Shown here piece by piece: positions 1-5,799 of a DNA stretch of 7,101 bases (position 1 is the first letter of the stretch; every line of letters begins with the position of its first letter). The notes beneath the pieces are model-generated. The model had not been told where the DNA came from. It worked only from the letters and a program-made list of their open reading frames with translations, and searched no databases. Location: NCBI GenBank assembly GCA_001508835.1, contig LGFB01000066.1:1-7101 (forward strand), in the 5' to 3' direction. The position numbers and the translations under genes were made by a program. This stretch comes from a bacterium 42_11. Its GTDB lineage: Bacteria > Synergistota > GBS-1.

Positions 1-603
1 TAAGCCGCCCACATATACCTTCGACGGCTTAGAGGCATCCTTAGTCCTCTCATTTAAATCCTTGACTATATTCTCTATGTAACTTATAACCTCCTCAGCT
101 CTTTCGCTCTTACCCAAAACCTTGCCCATCAGTCTTATGGACTGAAAGAGCTCCTTAGTTCTAAAGTTACCGAGGGTGCCGTAGTTAATAGCAAGCACGG
201 GTATGTTAAGCTTCTCCTGCAAACTCTGGGCATATTCCGGTCTAACGGTAGCAAAGATCACATCGGGTTTAACCCTTAGTATCTCCTCCACGTTGGGCTG
301 AGGATTATCGGGTCCTCCAACGCCGATGGTTGGAAGCTCCGCAATCTGGGGATTCGCAAGCCTGTAAGGGCGCGTATAAACCTCCCATGCCTTCTCAGCC
401 CTCTCAACGCCAACCACCTTATCTAAAGCCTGAAGGTAAACTACAAGCCTTAGCGCTCCAGGGCCGATAGCAATAACCCTTTTCGCCTCCCTTGGAACCT
501 CCACCTCTCTGCCGTATAAATCGGTTACCTTCACTTTCTCGGAAGCATAAACCGTCGATAAAAGCAAGAAGAATATGGTAAGGCCTATTATCAGCCTTCT
601 CAC
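1..603 (-). CDS. ABC transporter substrate-binding protein, iron/siderophore-cobalamin type (3' end cut by window)
   Basis: The first 201 codons are present and the frame is still open at base 1. The product should be the extracytoplasmic receptor of a metal-chelate importer (periplasmic-binding family 2, the FecB/BtuF/FhuD group). A signal peptide runs from about residue 1 to 20 ([20 protein letters not shown]). It is followed by the family's usual opening beta strands, [12 protein letters not shown] at 26-37 and [17 protein letters not shown] at 41-57, and then by [14 protein letters not shown], the typical 'locus of binding' segment. I chose the GTG start at 603 because AGGAGGTG lies at 612-619, eight bases upstream and inside the preceding gene, and because the first codons make a signal peptide. 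The start overlaps the upstream stop as GTGA, so translation is probably coupled. The permease and ATPase genes would be expected beyond the left edge. The ligand (ferric siderophore, haem, corrinoid or other metal complex) cannot be told from this part. Confidence 0.92.
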   Translation of the reverse strand, partial: MRRLIIGLTIFFLLLSTVYASEKVKVTDLYGREVEVPREAKRVIAIGPGALRLVVYLQALDKVVGVERAEKAWEVYTRPYRLANPQIAELPTIGVGGPDNPQPNVEEILRVKPDVIFATVRPEYAQSLQEKLNIPVLAINYGTLGNFRTKELFQSIRLMGKVLGKSERAEEVISYIENIVKDLNERTKDASKPSKVYVGGL

Positions 604-1577
604 CTCTTAAGCACCTCCTCAAGCCTTAACTCCATCTTTTTAAGTTTTCCTAAAAGCTCCTCGTCAACCTCAAACTCGCCCATCTTTCCGACAAGGCCTC
701 TCGCCCTATCGAGGTTCTTCATAACCCAATAGTTTCCCTTCAACCTCCAAAGCCACGGATAATCATCATCGGTAGCACCGGATTCCCTTCTTAACGCCTT
801 AAAATCAAAGGAGAGAACCAAGCCCCTTCCTCTCTTATCTTTATCACTCCAAAGCACGTATATACCAGCCACATCGGGAAAAGCCTTCTCCTCATCCCCC
901 CTGAGGCCTCTAACATACATACCCTTCTTTCCTACGGTGGTATCGAAGATAACCTGCAAGGCATCGTCCTTACACCATGAGGGAACAGCAAAAACCATAA
1001 GTCTTTCACCAGGCCTGACTTCCCCCCTCAAAAACTCAGCGATAAGGTAACCGGAAAGCAAGCCGGGACATACATGGTTGTGAAACTCAATAGCCTTATG
1101 AAGATCATAAGGCACGTCGAGGGAAAAGAGCTGAGACACGCTAAGCAAGGCGAACTCGCTACCACCAAAAACCTTGGATTTTATCTTTTCGTTCCACTTA
1201 TCGGCCTCACTCAAGGTAGCCTGATAACTTACATCCTCTACCGCCTTTCTGCTCCCGTCCACATAAAAAAGCCTTCCCGTCTTTTTATTTAAGAAGGCAA
1301 AATAAAGAGGCTTATCGTAAGCGCTATGAAGATTAACCAGCGATTTAACAGGTATATCTCTCTTCATAAGCTCCCTGTAAAACTCGTCTAACAGAGCCTC
1401 AGAACCTCTCGAATAACCTATGTTAGTTATAACAAGGTCAACCTTTCCTACCTTCTGAAATGCCTCATCAAACAATAAGGAGAGGTTAAAACTTTCAGCC
1501 CACGCCAGATTAACCAATACCGCACAAGCTAAAAATAGGGCAAGCGCTAACCTTCTTCCCACTTTCCGCATCTTCAT
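600..1577 (-). CDS. Secreted FmdE-family protein
   Basis: This is a 325-residue exported protein with an FmdE domain (named after the gene linked to molybdenum formylmethanofuran dehydrogenase) in its C-terminal half. Visible motifs are FHNHVCPG at about 165-172, matching the FmdE 'FHGHxCPG' signature (H166, H168, C170), and CKDDALQ at 202-208, matching 'CxxDAIQ', followed by TTVGKKGM. The cysteine usual in the 'GCTxGKGN' part is replaced (FDTT), and no C-terminal zinc finger is present. Residues 1-27 form a signal peptide ending AWA. Residues 30-150 are a domain I do not recognise. I prefer the ATG at 1577 because a GGGGG run at 1585-1589 sits seven bases upstream; the ATG at 1583 would add two residues but lies too close to it. 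The gene is first in an operon with the substrate-binding protein. This suggests a role in metal or metal-cofactor capture, but the biochemical function of secreted FmdE proteins is not established. Confidence 0.85.
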   Translation of the reverse strand: MKMRKVGRRLALALFLACAVLVNLAWAESFNLSLLFDEAFQKVGKVDLVITNIGYSRGSEALLDEFYRELMKRDIPVKSLVNLHSAYDKPLYFAFLNKKTGRLFYVDGSRKAVEDVSYQATLSEADKWNEKIKSKVFGGSEFALLSVSQLFSLDVPYDLHKAIEFHNHVCPGLLSGYLIAEFLRGEVRPGERLMVFAVPSWCKDDALQVIFDTTVGKKGMYVRGLRGDEEKAFPDVAGIYVLWSDKDKRGRGLVLSFDFKALRRESGATDDDYPWLWRLKGNYWVMKNLDRARGLVGKMGEFEVDEELLGKLKKMELRLEEVLKR

Positions 1578-1619
1578 AGGCATACCCCCATTTGTGTTAC
1601 TTTTTTCAAACTACGTGCT

Positions 1620-1648
1620 ATTATAGTATGTGTAAAGGAAGGTGTCAA
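1620..1648 (-). promoter_or_regulatory. Consensus sigma-70 promoter of the fmdE-like/ABC receptor operon
   Basis: Read on the minus strand, TTGACA (1643-1648) and TATAAT (1620-1625) are separated by exactly 17 bases. Both hexamers match the consensus at every position. Transcription should start near 1613, leaving a leader of roughly 35 bases before the ATG at 1577. No clear operator palindrome overlaps the hexamers. The 26-base inverted repeat at 1677-1702 lies about 29 bases upstream of the -35 element. Confidence 0.82.
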
Positions 1649-1676
1649 GCCGACAAGATATAAACCCCAAATAAAA

Positions 1677-1702
1677 GGGGACACACCATTTGGTGTGTCC
1701 CC
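1677..1702 (-). terminator. Second terminator-like hairpin after the ferritin-like gene (REP-like palindrome)
   Basis: This is a perfect inverted repeat with 12-base arms (GGGGACACACCA and its complement) and a 2-base centre. Read on the minus strand it is followed by TTTTATTT, so it can act as an intrinsic terminator behind the stronger hairpin at 1721-1753. The GGGGACACACC / GGTGTGTCCCC core also resembles short palindromes seen as dispersed REP elements, so it may be a repeat family copy that happens to lie here. Confidence 0.6.
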
Positions 1703-1720
1703 AAAGCTGTAACATAAAAA

Positions 1721-1753
1721 TAAAGCCCCGGGGGGAGTCCCCCCGGGGCTTTA
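1721..1753 (-). terminator. Intrinsic terminator of the ferritin-like gene
   Basis: A perfect inverted repeat with 16-base arms (TAAAGCCCCGGGGGGA and its complement) surrounds a single central base. Read on the minus strand, the very GC-rich stem is followed by a U-rich tract (TTTATTTTTATG). It starts 17 bases after the stop codon at 1771. On the plus strand the following sequence is TTTAAAAAG, so it works mainly for minus-strand transcripts. Confidence 0.88.
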
Positions 1754-1770
1754 AAAAGATCGCTTAGCCT

Positions 1771-2211
1771 CTAAAGTCCAAGCAGGGTAGAAAGCTCTGC
1801 CACATGCTCTTGTTCATCGATGATAACATGTCTTATTTGATGTTCAAGGGTCTCAAACACGTAAGGAAGCTCTGCCTTATTCTCAACCACTTTCTTGTAT
1901 ATCTCCTTATAGTAATCGATGGCCTCCTTTTCTCCCTGTAAATTTACCTCTAAAATCTCCTTTATATCCTTAGCTTCGTGAACCTCAGCCAAGCTCATCG
2001 AAGGAACACCACCCAAATAGCTCCCTATCAAAGTTCTGAAAATCTCCTCATGCTTTGCCTCATCGCTTGCTATCTCCTTCAATCTCTCGATTATGGGCTC
2101 GGCATTCAAACCCTTAACAAGCTCGGCATGCGCCAAATATTGAATTCTCGCCGCGTGCTCCAATTCCAAAGCCCTGTTCAACATCTTTATTAACTCCTCT
2201 TTAACCGACAT
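1771..2211 (-). CDS. Ferritin-like diiron protein (bacterioferritin-like)
   Basis: A 146-residue four-helix-bundle protein of the ferritin-like superfamily. The diiron ligand set can be read directly: E18, then E51 and H54 (DEAKH), E94 (GEKEA), and E133 and H136 (DEQEH). The first four numbers coincide with bacterioferritin E18/E51/H54/E94, and the last pair is shifted by six residues. Position 52, where bacterioferritin has the haem-binding Met, is Ala, so haem binding as in Bfr is not expected. The protein is slightly shorter than typical Bfr (about 158 residues), so a small Dps-like or DUF-type ferritin-like protein is also possible. Likely roles are cytoplasmic iron storage or peroxide/oxygen detoxification. 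AAGGGAGGTGA just upstream is a near-perfect ribosome-binding site and fixes the ATG. The gene has its own promoter and two downstream hairpins, so it is probably monocistronic. Confidence 0.88.
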   Translation of the reverse strand: MSVKEELIKMLNRALELEHAARIQYLAHAELVKGLNAEPIIERLKEIASDEAKHEEIFRTLIGSYLGGVPSMSLAEVHEAKDIKEILEVNLQGEKEAIDYYKEIYKKVVENKAELPYVFETLEHQIRHVIIDEQEHVAELSTLLGL

Positions 2212-2232
2212 TTTATCACCTCCCTTTGTAAA

Positions 2233-2241
2233 ATTATATCA
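2233..2241 (-). promoter_or_regulatory. Extended -10 promoter of the ferritin-like gene
   Basis: On the minus strand TGATATAAT is an exact extended -10 element (TG, one base, TATAAT). The -35 region is weak: CTTATA at a 17-base spacing matches 3 of 6 positions, which is common for extended -10 promoters. Transcription would start near 2226, at the edge of the ribosome-binding site, giving a leader of only about 15 bases. No PerR- or Fur-like palindrome was recognised nearby. Confidence 0.6.
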
Positions 2242-2418
2242 TATCGGAAATTTTCTATAAGCATCCTTCGATTCTTCACAAACGAGACACTTTTCCGGCG
2301 CTTCATCCTCCACCGTGATGAATACAATTAGGTTAGTCTTGTATGAAGTTGACTTAAGAGATAAAATTCTGTTAAAGAGTATAAAGAACTCTATATTAGC
2401 AACCTTAGCCTCGTTAGC
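2239..2418 (-). pseudogene. Decayed rubrerythrin remnant (C-terminal rubredoxin-like tail)
   Basis: A minus-strand frame open from 2418 to a TGA at 2239-2241 has no plausible start codon or ribosome-binding site. Its end reads TVEDEAPEKCLVC followed by EESKDAYRKFPI. This follows the end of rubrerythrins, where the second rubredoxin knuckle is typically T(V/A)xDEAPExCPVCGAPKEKF. The first CxxCG knuckle is lost (NLIVFI stands where CPxCGY is expected). Upstream, a TGA at 2419-2421 interrupts the frame just before ANEAKVANIEFF, which may be a shred of the helical part. The diiron domain is otherwise missing, so a large internal deletion is likely. The remnant lies directly upstream of the ferritin-like gene on the same strand, and its stop overlaps that gene's extended -10. 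This reading is from motif recognition only; chance similarity over about 23 residues is possible but unlikely. Confidence 0.5.
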
Positions 2419-2477
2419 TCAAGCGGTAAGACCTTCAACCATATTAGGCTCAGAGAAGTCCATCCAAGCGGATAAAA

Positions 2478-2503
2478 GCGCTAACGCTATCGTGTGTTAG
2501 CGC
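2478..2503 (-). repeat. Inverted repeat, possible orphan terminator
   Basis: GCGCTAAC at 2478-2485 and GTTAGCGC at 2496-2503 form 8-base arms around a 10-base loop. On the minus strand the stem is followed by TTTTATCC, a short U tract, so it could be an intrinsic terminator. No minus-strand gene now lies upstream for it to serve; it may be left over from the arrangement before the plus-strand gene at 2573 was in place. The rest of 2419-2520 shows nothing else I can support. Confidence 0.35.
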
Positions 2504-2523
2504 CATATATCCCAAGCCGAACC

Positions 2524-2552
2524 ATGGCAATAAGGGAAGGAGTAATTGTAAT
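2524..2552 (+). promoter_or_regulatory. Candidate promoter of the secreted-protein gene at 2573
   Basis: ATGGCA (2524-2529, 4 of 6 matches to TTGACA) and TGTAAT (2547-2552, 5 of 6 matches to TATAAT) are separated by 17 bases. The start would fall near 2559, giving a leader of about 14 bases that barely contains the ribosome-binding site, as in the neighbouring ferritin-like gene. The match is modest and other AT-rich spots in 2340-2510 could serve instead. Confidence 0.3.
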
Positions 2553-2572
2553 TTAGAGGAGGTGAGTATGAT

Positions 2573-3565
2573 ATGAAACTGTTTAGCCTTATAATGATCT
2601 TTGCAATTGTAATAGCTACCGCTGGTTTTGCCCAGGCAATAGATCCTTCACCCCTTCTTTTAGGAAAATATCCTGTTCCTAATTGGGTCAAACCTGGTTT
2701 GGTTGTGGTCTATCAGTATGAGGGTGGTTCCCAATCTGGAAGAAGTGCCGTCTCGGGAAGGGGTTTCATGATCGATATCGTCACAAATGTGGAAAATAAC
2801 AGGATATATGGTATTGAATTCCTCATCCTTGTATCTCCTTCCACCTATGAGATAACGGTCCAGCCTATTAAAGTGACGCCCCTTTTTGTATTCATACATC
2901 CCAGCCAGATCCAGGATTTGCTCGGTCAGGCAGGCATGCTTGCTCAACAGGGAATTGTAGTAAGAGGAGGCCGTTTCTCAGAGAATTCCATCTGGCTGGA
3001 AATAGCAGATAGTGTATCTTCTACGGCCCTCTGGGTGTCGAACGAAGGGTTCGTGCAAAGATTTCAGCACTTAGAGAGAACGCCTGAAGGATCTGCTGTG
3101 GTGCAAAGGCAGTATCTGAAACACTCTTACATCGACTGGCCAGATATCGAGGACTTTCCACCTGTTTTTCAGGAAAGCCACACTTATAACATCTACGTCT
3201 CTGCCTATGGAATGATCACTCCCAGTGGCAACGTAAACTACCAACTCTTGAATGCACAGGGAAGGATTCTGATGTATAGACTCGTTCAATACTCCTCCGG
3301 CGTACCCATACCCTCTGAGATAATGGGGGTTCCTTCTTTCGGTCCGTTCTACATACATCCGAAACTTCTACAAAAAGGCGTAATCCTGGAAATCCCGGAG
3401 ATAGGCTTCGTCTGGCAAAACGAACAGGGTGAATACGGTGTAGACAGCGTTGTCTACTTCAACGGCCAGGCATGTTTCAGAGCCTCATTGAATGAAAGAG
3501 GACTGATGATCAGAGTCCAGTATCTCTATGGGGGGTTCGTCCTCATGACGGAACTTGCCCAATAA
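2573..3565 (+). CDS. Secreted protein of unknown function with internal duplication
   Basis: I do not recognise the family. The 330-residue product begins with a clear signal peptide (about residues 1-22, ending AQA) and has no further membrane helix, no lipobox and no sorting tail, so it should be released into the periplasm or medium. The mature chain is rich in beta-strand patterns. Two halves share an ordered set of motifs: FIHPSQI at 107-113 with NEGFVQRFQHL at 157-167, and YIHPKLL at 260-266 with NERGLMIRVQYL at 307-318. This points to two related domains. Only one Cys (301) is present, so disulfides are not a feature. Start: GGAGGT at 2558-2563 is nine bases before the ATG at 2573. An ATG at 2568 is closed at once by a TGA that overlaps the real start (ATGATATGA). 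It is the only plus-strand gene in the window and converges on the SLH enzyme gene. Confidence 0.8.
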   Translation: MKLFSLIMIFAIVIATAGFAQAIDPSPLLLGKYPVPNWVKPGLVVVYQYEGGSQSGRSAVSGRGFMIDIVTNVENNRIYGIEFLILVSPSTYEITVQPIKVTPLFVFIHPSQIQDLLGQAGMLAQQGIVVRGGRFSENSIWLEIADSVSSTALWVSNEGFVQRFQHLERTPEGSAVVQRQYLKHSYIDWPDIEDFPPVFQESHTYNIYVSAYGMITPSGNVNYQLLNAQGRILMYRLVQYSSGVPIPSEIMGVPSFGPFYIHPKLLQKGVILEIPEIGFVWQNEQGEYGVDSVVYFNGQACFRASLNERGLMIRVQYLYGGFVLMTELAQ

Positions 3566-3571
3566 AAAAAC

Positions 3572-3624
3572 TGGTACCTATGTCCACACCTGCCTGCAGG
3601 CACTTGGCATGGACATAGGTACCA
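3572..3624 (-). terminator. Long nested inverted repeat serving as terminator of the SLH-enzyme operon
   Basis: Perfect 15-base arms (TGGTACCTATGTCCA at 3572-3586 and its complement at 3610-3624) enclose 23 bases that contain a perfect 12-base palindrome, TGCCTGCAGGCA (3591-3602). Read on the minus strand, the outer stem is followed by AG and then TTTTTTTATT, a strong intrinsic terminator signature for transcripts ending after 3658. On the plus strand no U tract follows, so termination of the convergent gene at 2573-3565 by this element is less certain. The long, branched shape is unusual for a simple terminator and could be a REP-like repeat. Confidence 0.75.
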
Positions 3625-3657
3625 TCCTATGCCCAGCCCTTTTAATATTCCAACAGC

Positions 3658-5799
3658 CTATTCCATCTCTACGGTAAAGTTGTAAGTGCTCTTCGTAACT
3701 CCATCAGGAGCAACAACCTCTACCGTAATCACAGAGCCATCTGAGACGGAAACCCTTACCTTCTCACGATAACCCACTTCCTGCCCATTCACCTTTATCG
3801 AGGTAACTCTGCGAGACATGGTAGTCGGTATAACCGTTATCTCGCTTCTTCCACGAGGAACCCTTATGGTATAATCATAGACCCAAGGATTGAACATGTT
3901 AGGAAGCGCATTCTCTATCGTTATCTCCTGACCAGCCCAAGTTATCGTGACAGGATTGGCCCAAGTTACTTTCGTTCCAACTAACTCTGCTCCCTCAAAT
4001 TCAATGTTGGAAAGCACGGAATACTTCAAGTAACCATTCGGCTCATTATAGTTAATGCCTTGCTCATCTATGCGCGTCAGATATTCCGTATTATCTCCAA
4101 TAATACCCGCGAGCTTCAAGGATATCCAATGGGTATTGTCATACCACATATCCCCTATCATCGTGGTTCTGCTTCCCGGCGCATCTCTATTACCGCGCAA
4201 TGTTGGGGTGCATGCAGCTTCACCATAATCCATGACCTGCTGTAAAGCCGCCTCGAAGAGCTTAAGATTCAAGTCCTCCAATGGCGTCTCATCGTGACCA
4301 GTAAAGAGCATGGTAACCTTTCCTCCCTCTTTAAGATAGGAAGAGTAAACTTGCTGAACCAGTGAGAGAAGGAGGTCCGCCTTGACTCCGCTTACACCAA
4401 CGTTATCAGCGGAACCCGCGCGCGTACAACCATATATATCAGAGGAGAATATCAACCCATTAACCTTATCCTGAAGTATGATATTACCGTTTGAATGCCC
4501 GGGTAGCGCATACACATACAACGTGCATCCACCAAGCTCTAACTTATCACCCCAATCAAGATCGATGACCTTTGCTTGGTCTGCAGGATCGGGAAGAAGA
4601 GGACCAAAGAAGCCTCCTACCAAGCCAGGCCAGTCGCGTTTGTTACAGTAAACCTTATGGCCAGCATTTATAAAATTGGGTATCTGAGCTGCATGGTCAC
4701 CGTGGGAGTGACCTATTACCACATCATAAGGCTTAGTCGCTATATAAGTATCAATATACTCCTTTAAGCTTAAAACACTGGCACTAGTTTGCCCCGCATC
4801 AAACAATATACCTCGCTCCTGTCCCTCTATATACCACATCATGGGGCGAACACTGTCCGCATCGTTCCATATAGCATATACAGCTGGCCTCGTTGGCGTT
4901 TTATCCAGTATCTTCCTATGACCAAAGTTCACACTTCCAGCTGCAGGTCTATAAAGATACCACACGAAGGTCTGAACCTGACTTGGAAGCAAACCCTGCT
5001 TATAAGAGTAGGCTTTAATTACCACCTTACGGTTTACCTCTCCCGGTGCTAACTGCTCAAAACCAAGATGGCCATTAACAGCTAAGTTCCACACCTTTGC
5101 CGTTGAAGATGTGCGAGGATCCGTTCCATCGGTGGTGTAAACTATGGTAGCTCCAGGGTCGGCGCAATAAAGCTTAACATAGCGACGGGGAGCAGTATAA
5201 TTCTGTCTCGGAAGCGCATAAACAGGAGGAGTTACCGTATTCAATATAGCATTGAATACCTCGTCGACCTCATCCTTAGTTATATAGGCCTTCGGCATAA
5301 ACTGGGTTTCTGTCCTACCCTTCATACATCCAAGTTCTACAAGAGCGTAGACACTTCCCCTTGCCTCTTCGCTTATCATATAATCGTCCTCATACCCCGT
5401 CGGTCTGGTAGATTCCGGGATTTTAAAGGCTCTGACAAAGATGACAGCAGCATCCTCTCGAGTTATTGGACTATTAGGGTTAAAATTGCCATTCTCGTCG
5501 GGCCCTATGATTCCCTCCTCGTAAGCAGCCTCTATCTGCATACCATAAGGATCCTCTGTCTTAACATCCTTAAACTTCTTTGCAGGCACCTGATACTTCC
5601 AGATATCGTTATATTGATTGGGATGAGGCCACTTGAAATAATCCACGATCTTCGCAATCAATTCTGCCTTCGTTATTAAGTCTTCCTCTTGCGCCCTCAC
5701 GCTCTCCCCTGTCCACGTCAAAAGGGAAATAGATAATAAAACGGCGATCCCCAGCATAGCTACCCATTTTATCCCTCTCAATCTGAGAAAGGTTTTCAT
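3658..5799 (-). CDS. SLH-domain surface protein with metallo-beta-lactamase-fold hydrolase domain
   Basis: A 713-residue modular envelope enzyme. In order: signal peptide (1-36); two S-layer homology segments (about 41-125 with YGMQIEAAYEEGII, FNPNSPITREDAAVIFVRAF; and 135-186) for anchoring to cell-wall material; a chitobiase C-terminal-like beta module (about 193-285, DPGATIVYTTDGTDP); a metallo-beta-lactamase fold (about 300-505); and a C-terminal cadherin-like beta-sandwich (about 600-713). The zinc-site residues are complete: H364, H366, D368 and H369 (HSHGDH), H435 (PGHSNGN), D454 (SSDIYG) and H502 (TGHDE). It should be an active di-metal hydrolase, but the substrate is unknown and a beta-lactam is not implied. 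I chose the ATG at 5799 because GGGGGTGG lies just upstream and it overlaps the previous stop as ATGA; an ATG at 5814 would add five residues but has no ribosome-binding site. Only two SLH units are visible, where three are common. Confidence 0.9.
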   Translation of the reverse strand: MKTFLRLRGIKWVAMLGIAVLLSISLLTWTGESVRAQEEDLITKAELIAKIVDYFKWPHPNQYNDIWKYQVPAKKFKDVKTEDPYGMQIEAAYEEGIIGPDENGNFNPNSPITREDAAVIFVRAFKIPESTRPTGYEDDYMISEEARGSVYALVELGCMKGRTETQFMPKAYITKDEVDEVFNAILNTVTPPVYALPRQNYTAPRRYVKLYCADPGATIVYTTDGTDPRTSSTAKVWNLAVNGHLGFEQLAPGEVNRKVVIKAYSYKQGLLPSQVQTFVWYLYRPAAGSVNFGHRKILDKTPTRPAVYAIWNDADSVRPMMWYIEGQERGILFDAGQTSASVLSLKEYIDTYIATKPYDVVIGHSHGDHAAQIPNFINAGHKVYCNKRDWPGLVGGFFGPLLPDPADQAKVIDLDWGDKLELGGCTLYVYALPGHSNGNIILQDKVNGLIFSSDIYGCTRAGSADNVGVSGVKADLLLSLVQQVYSSYLKEGGKVTMLFTGHDETPLEDLNLKLFEAALQQVMDYGEAACTPTLRGNRDAPGSRTTMIGDMWYDNTHWISLKLAGIIGDNTEYLTRIDEQGINYNEPNGYLKYSVLSNIEFEGAELVGTKVTWANPVTITWAGQEITIENALPNMFNPWVYDYTIRVPRGRSEITVIPTTMSRRVTSIKVNGQEVGYREKVRVSVSDGSVITVEVVAPDGVTKSTYNFTVEME

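Noticed and set aside
419..622. Minus-strand 67-residue ORF starting [12 protein letters not shown]
   Set aside because: It is out of frame within the substrate-binding protein gene, whose own frame gives a signal peptide and family motifs and has a well-placed GTG start.
2405..2440. tRNA-like stretch (TTAGCTCAAGCGGTAAG) resembling a D arm
   Set aside because: No matching second half of the D stem, no anticodon stem, no T arm with GGTTCRA and no 7-base acceptor pairing could be found around it.
2315..2500. Plus-strand 61-residue ORF in the intergenic gap
   Set aside because: It has no ribosome-binding site and no recognisable motif, and it lies antisense to the more convincing rubrerythrin remnant.
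2660..3358. Two minus-strand 95-residue ORFs opposite the secreted-protein gene
   Set aside because: They lack ribosome-binding sites and motifs; the plus strand has a signal peptide, a strong ribosome-binding site and an internal repeat.
4060..5052. Three short plus-strand ORFs opposite the SLH/MBL gene
   Set aside because: They are antisense shadows of a well-supported multidomain protein and show no start signals or motifs.
3658..5799. Antibiotic-resistance beta-lactamase
   Set aside because: The fold is metallo-beta-lactamase but the SLH and beta-module architecture is not that of a resistance enzyme; most members of this fold act on other substrates.
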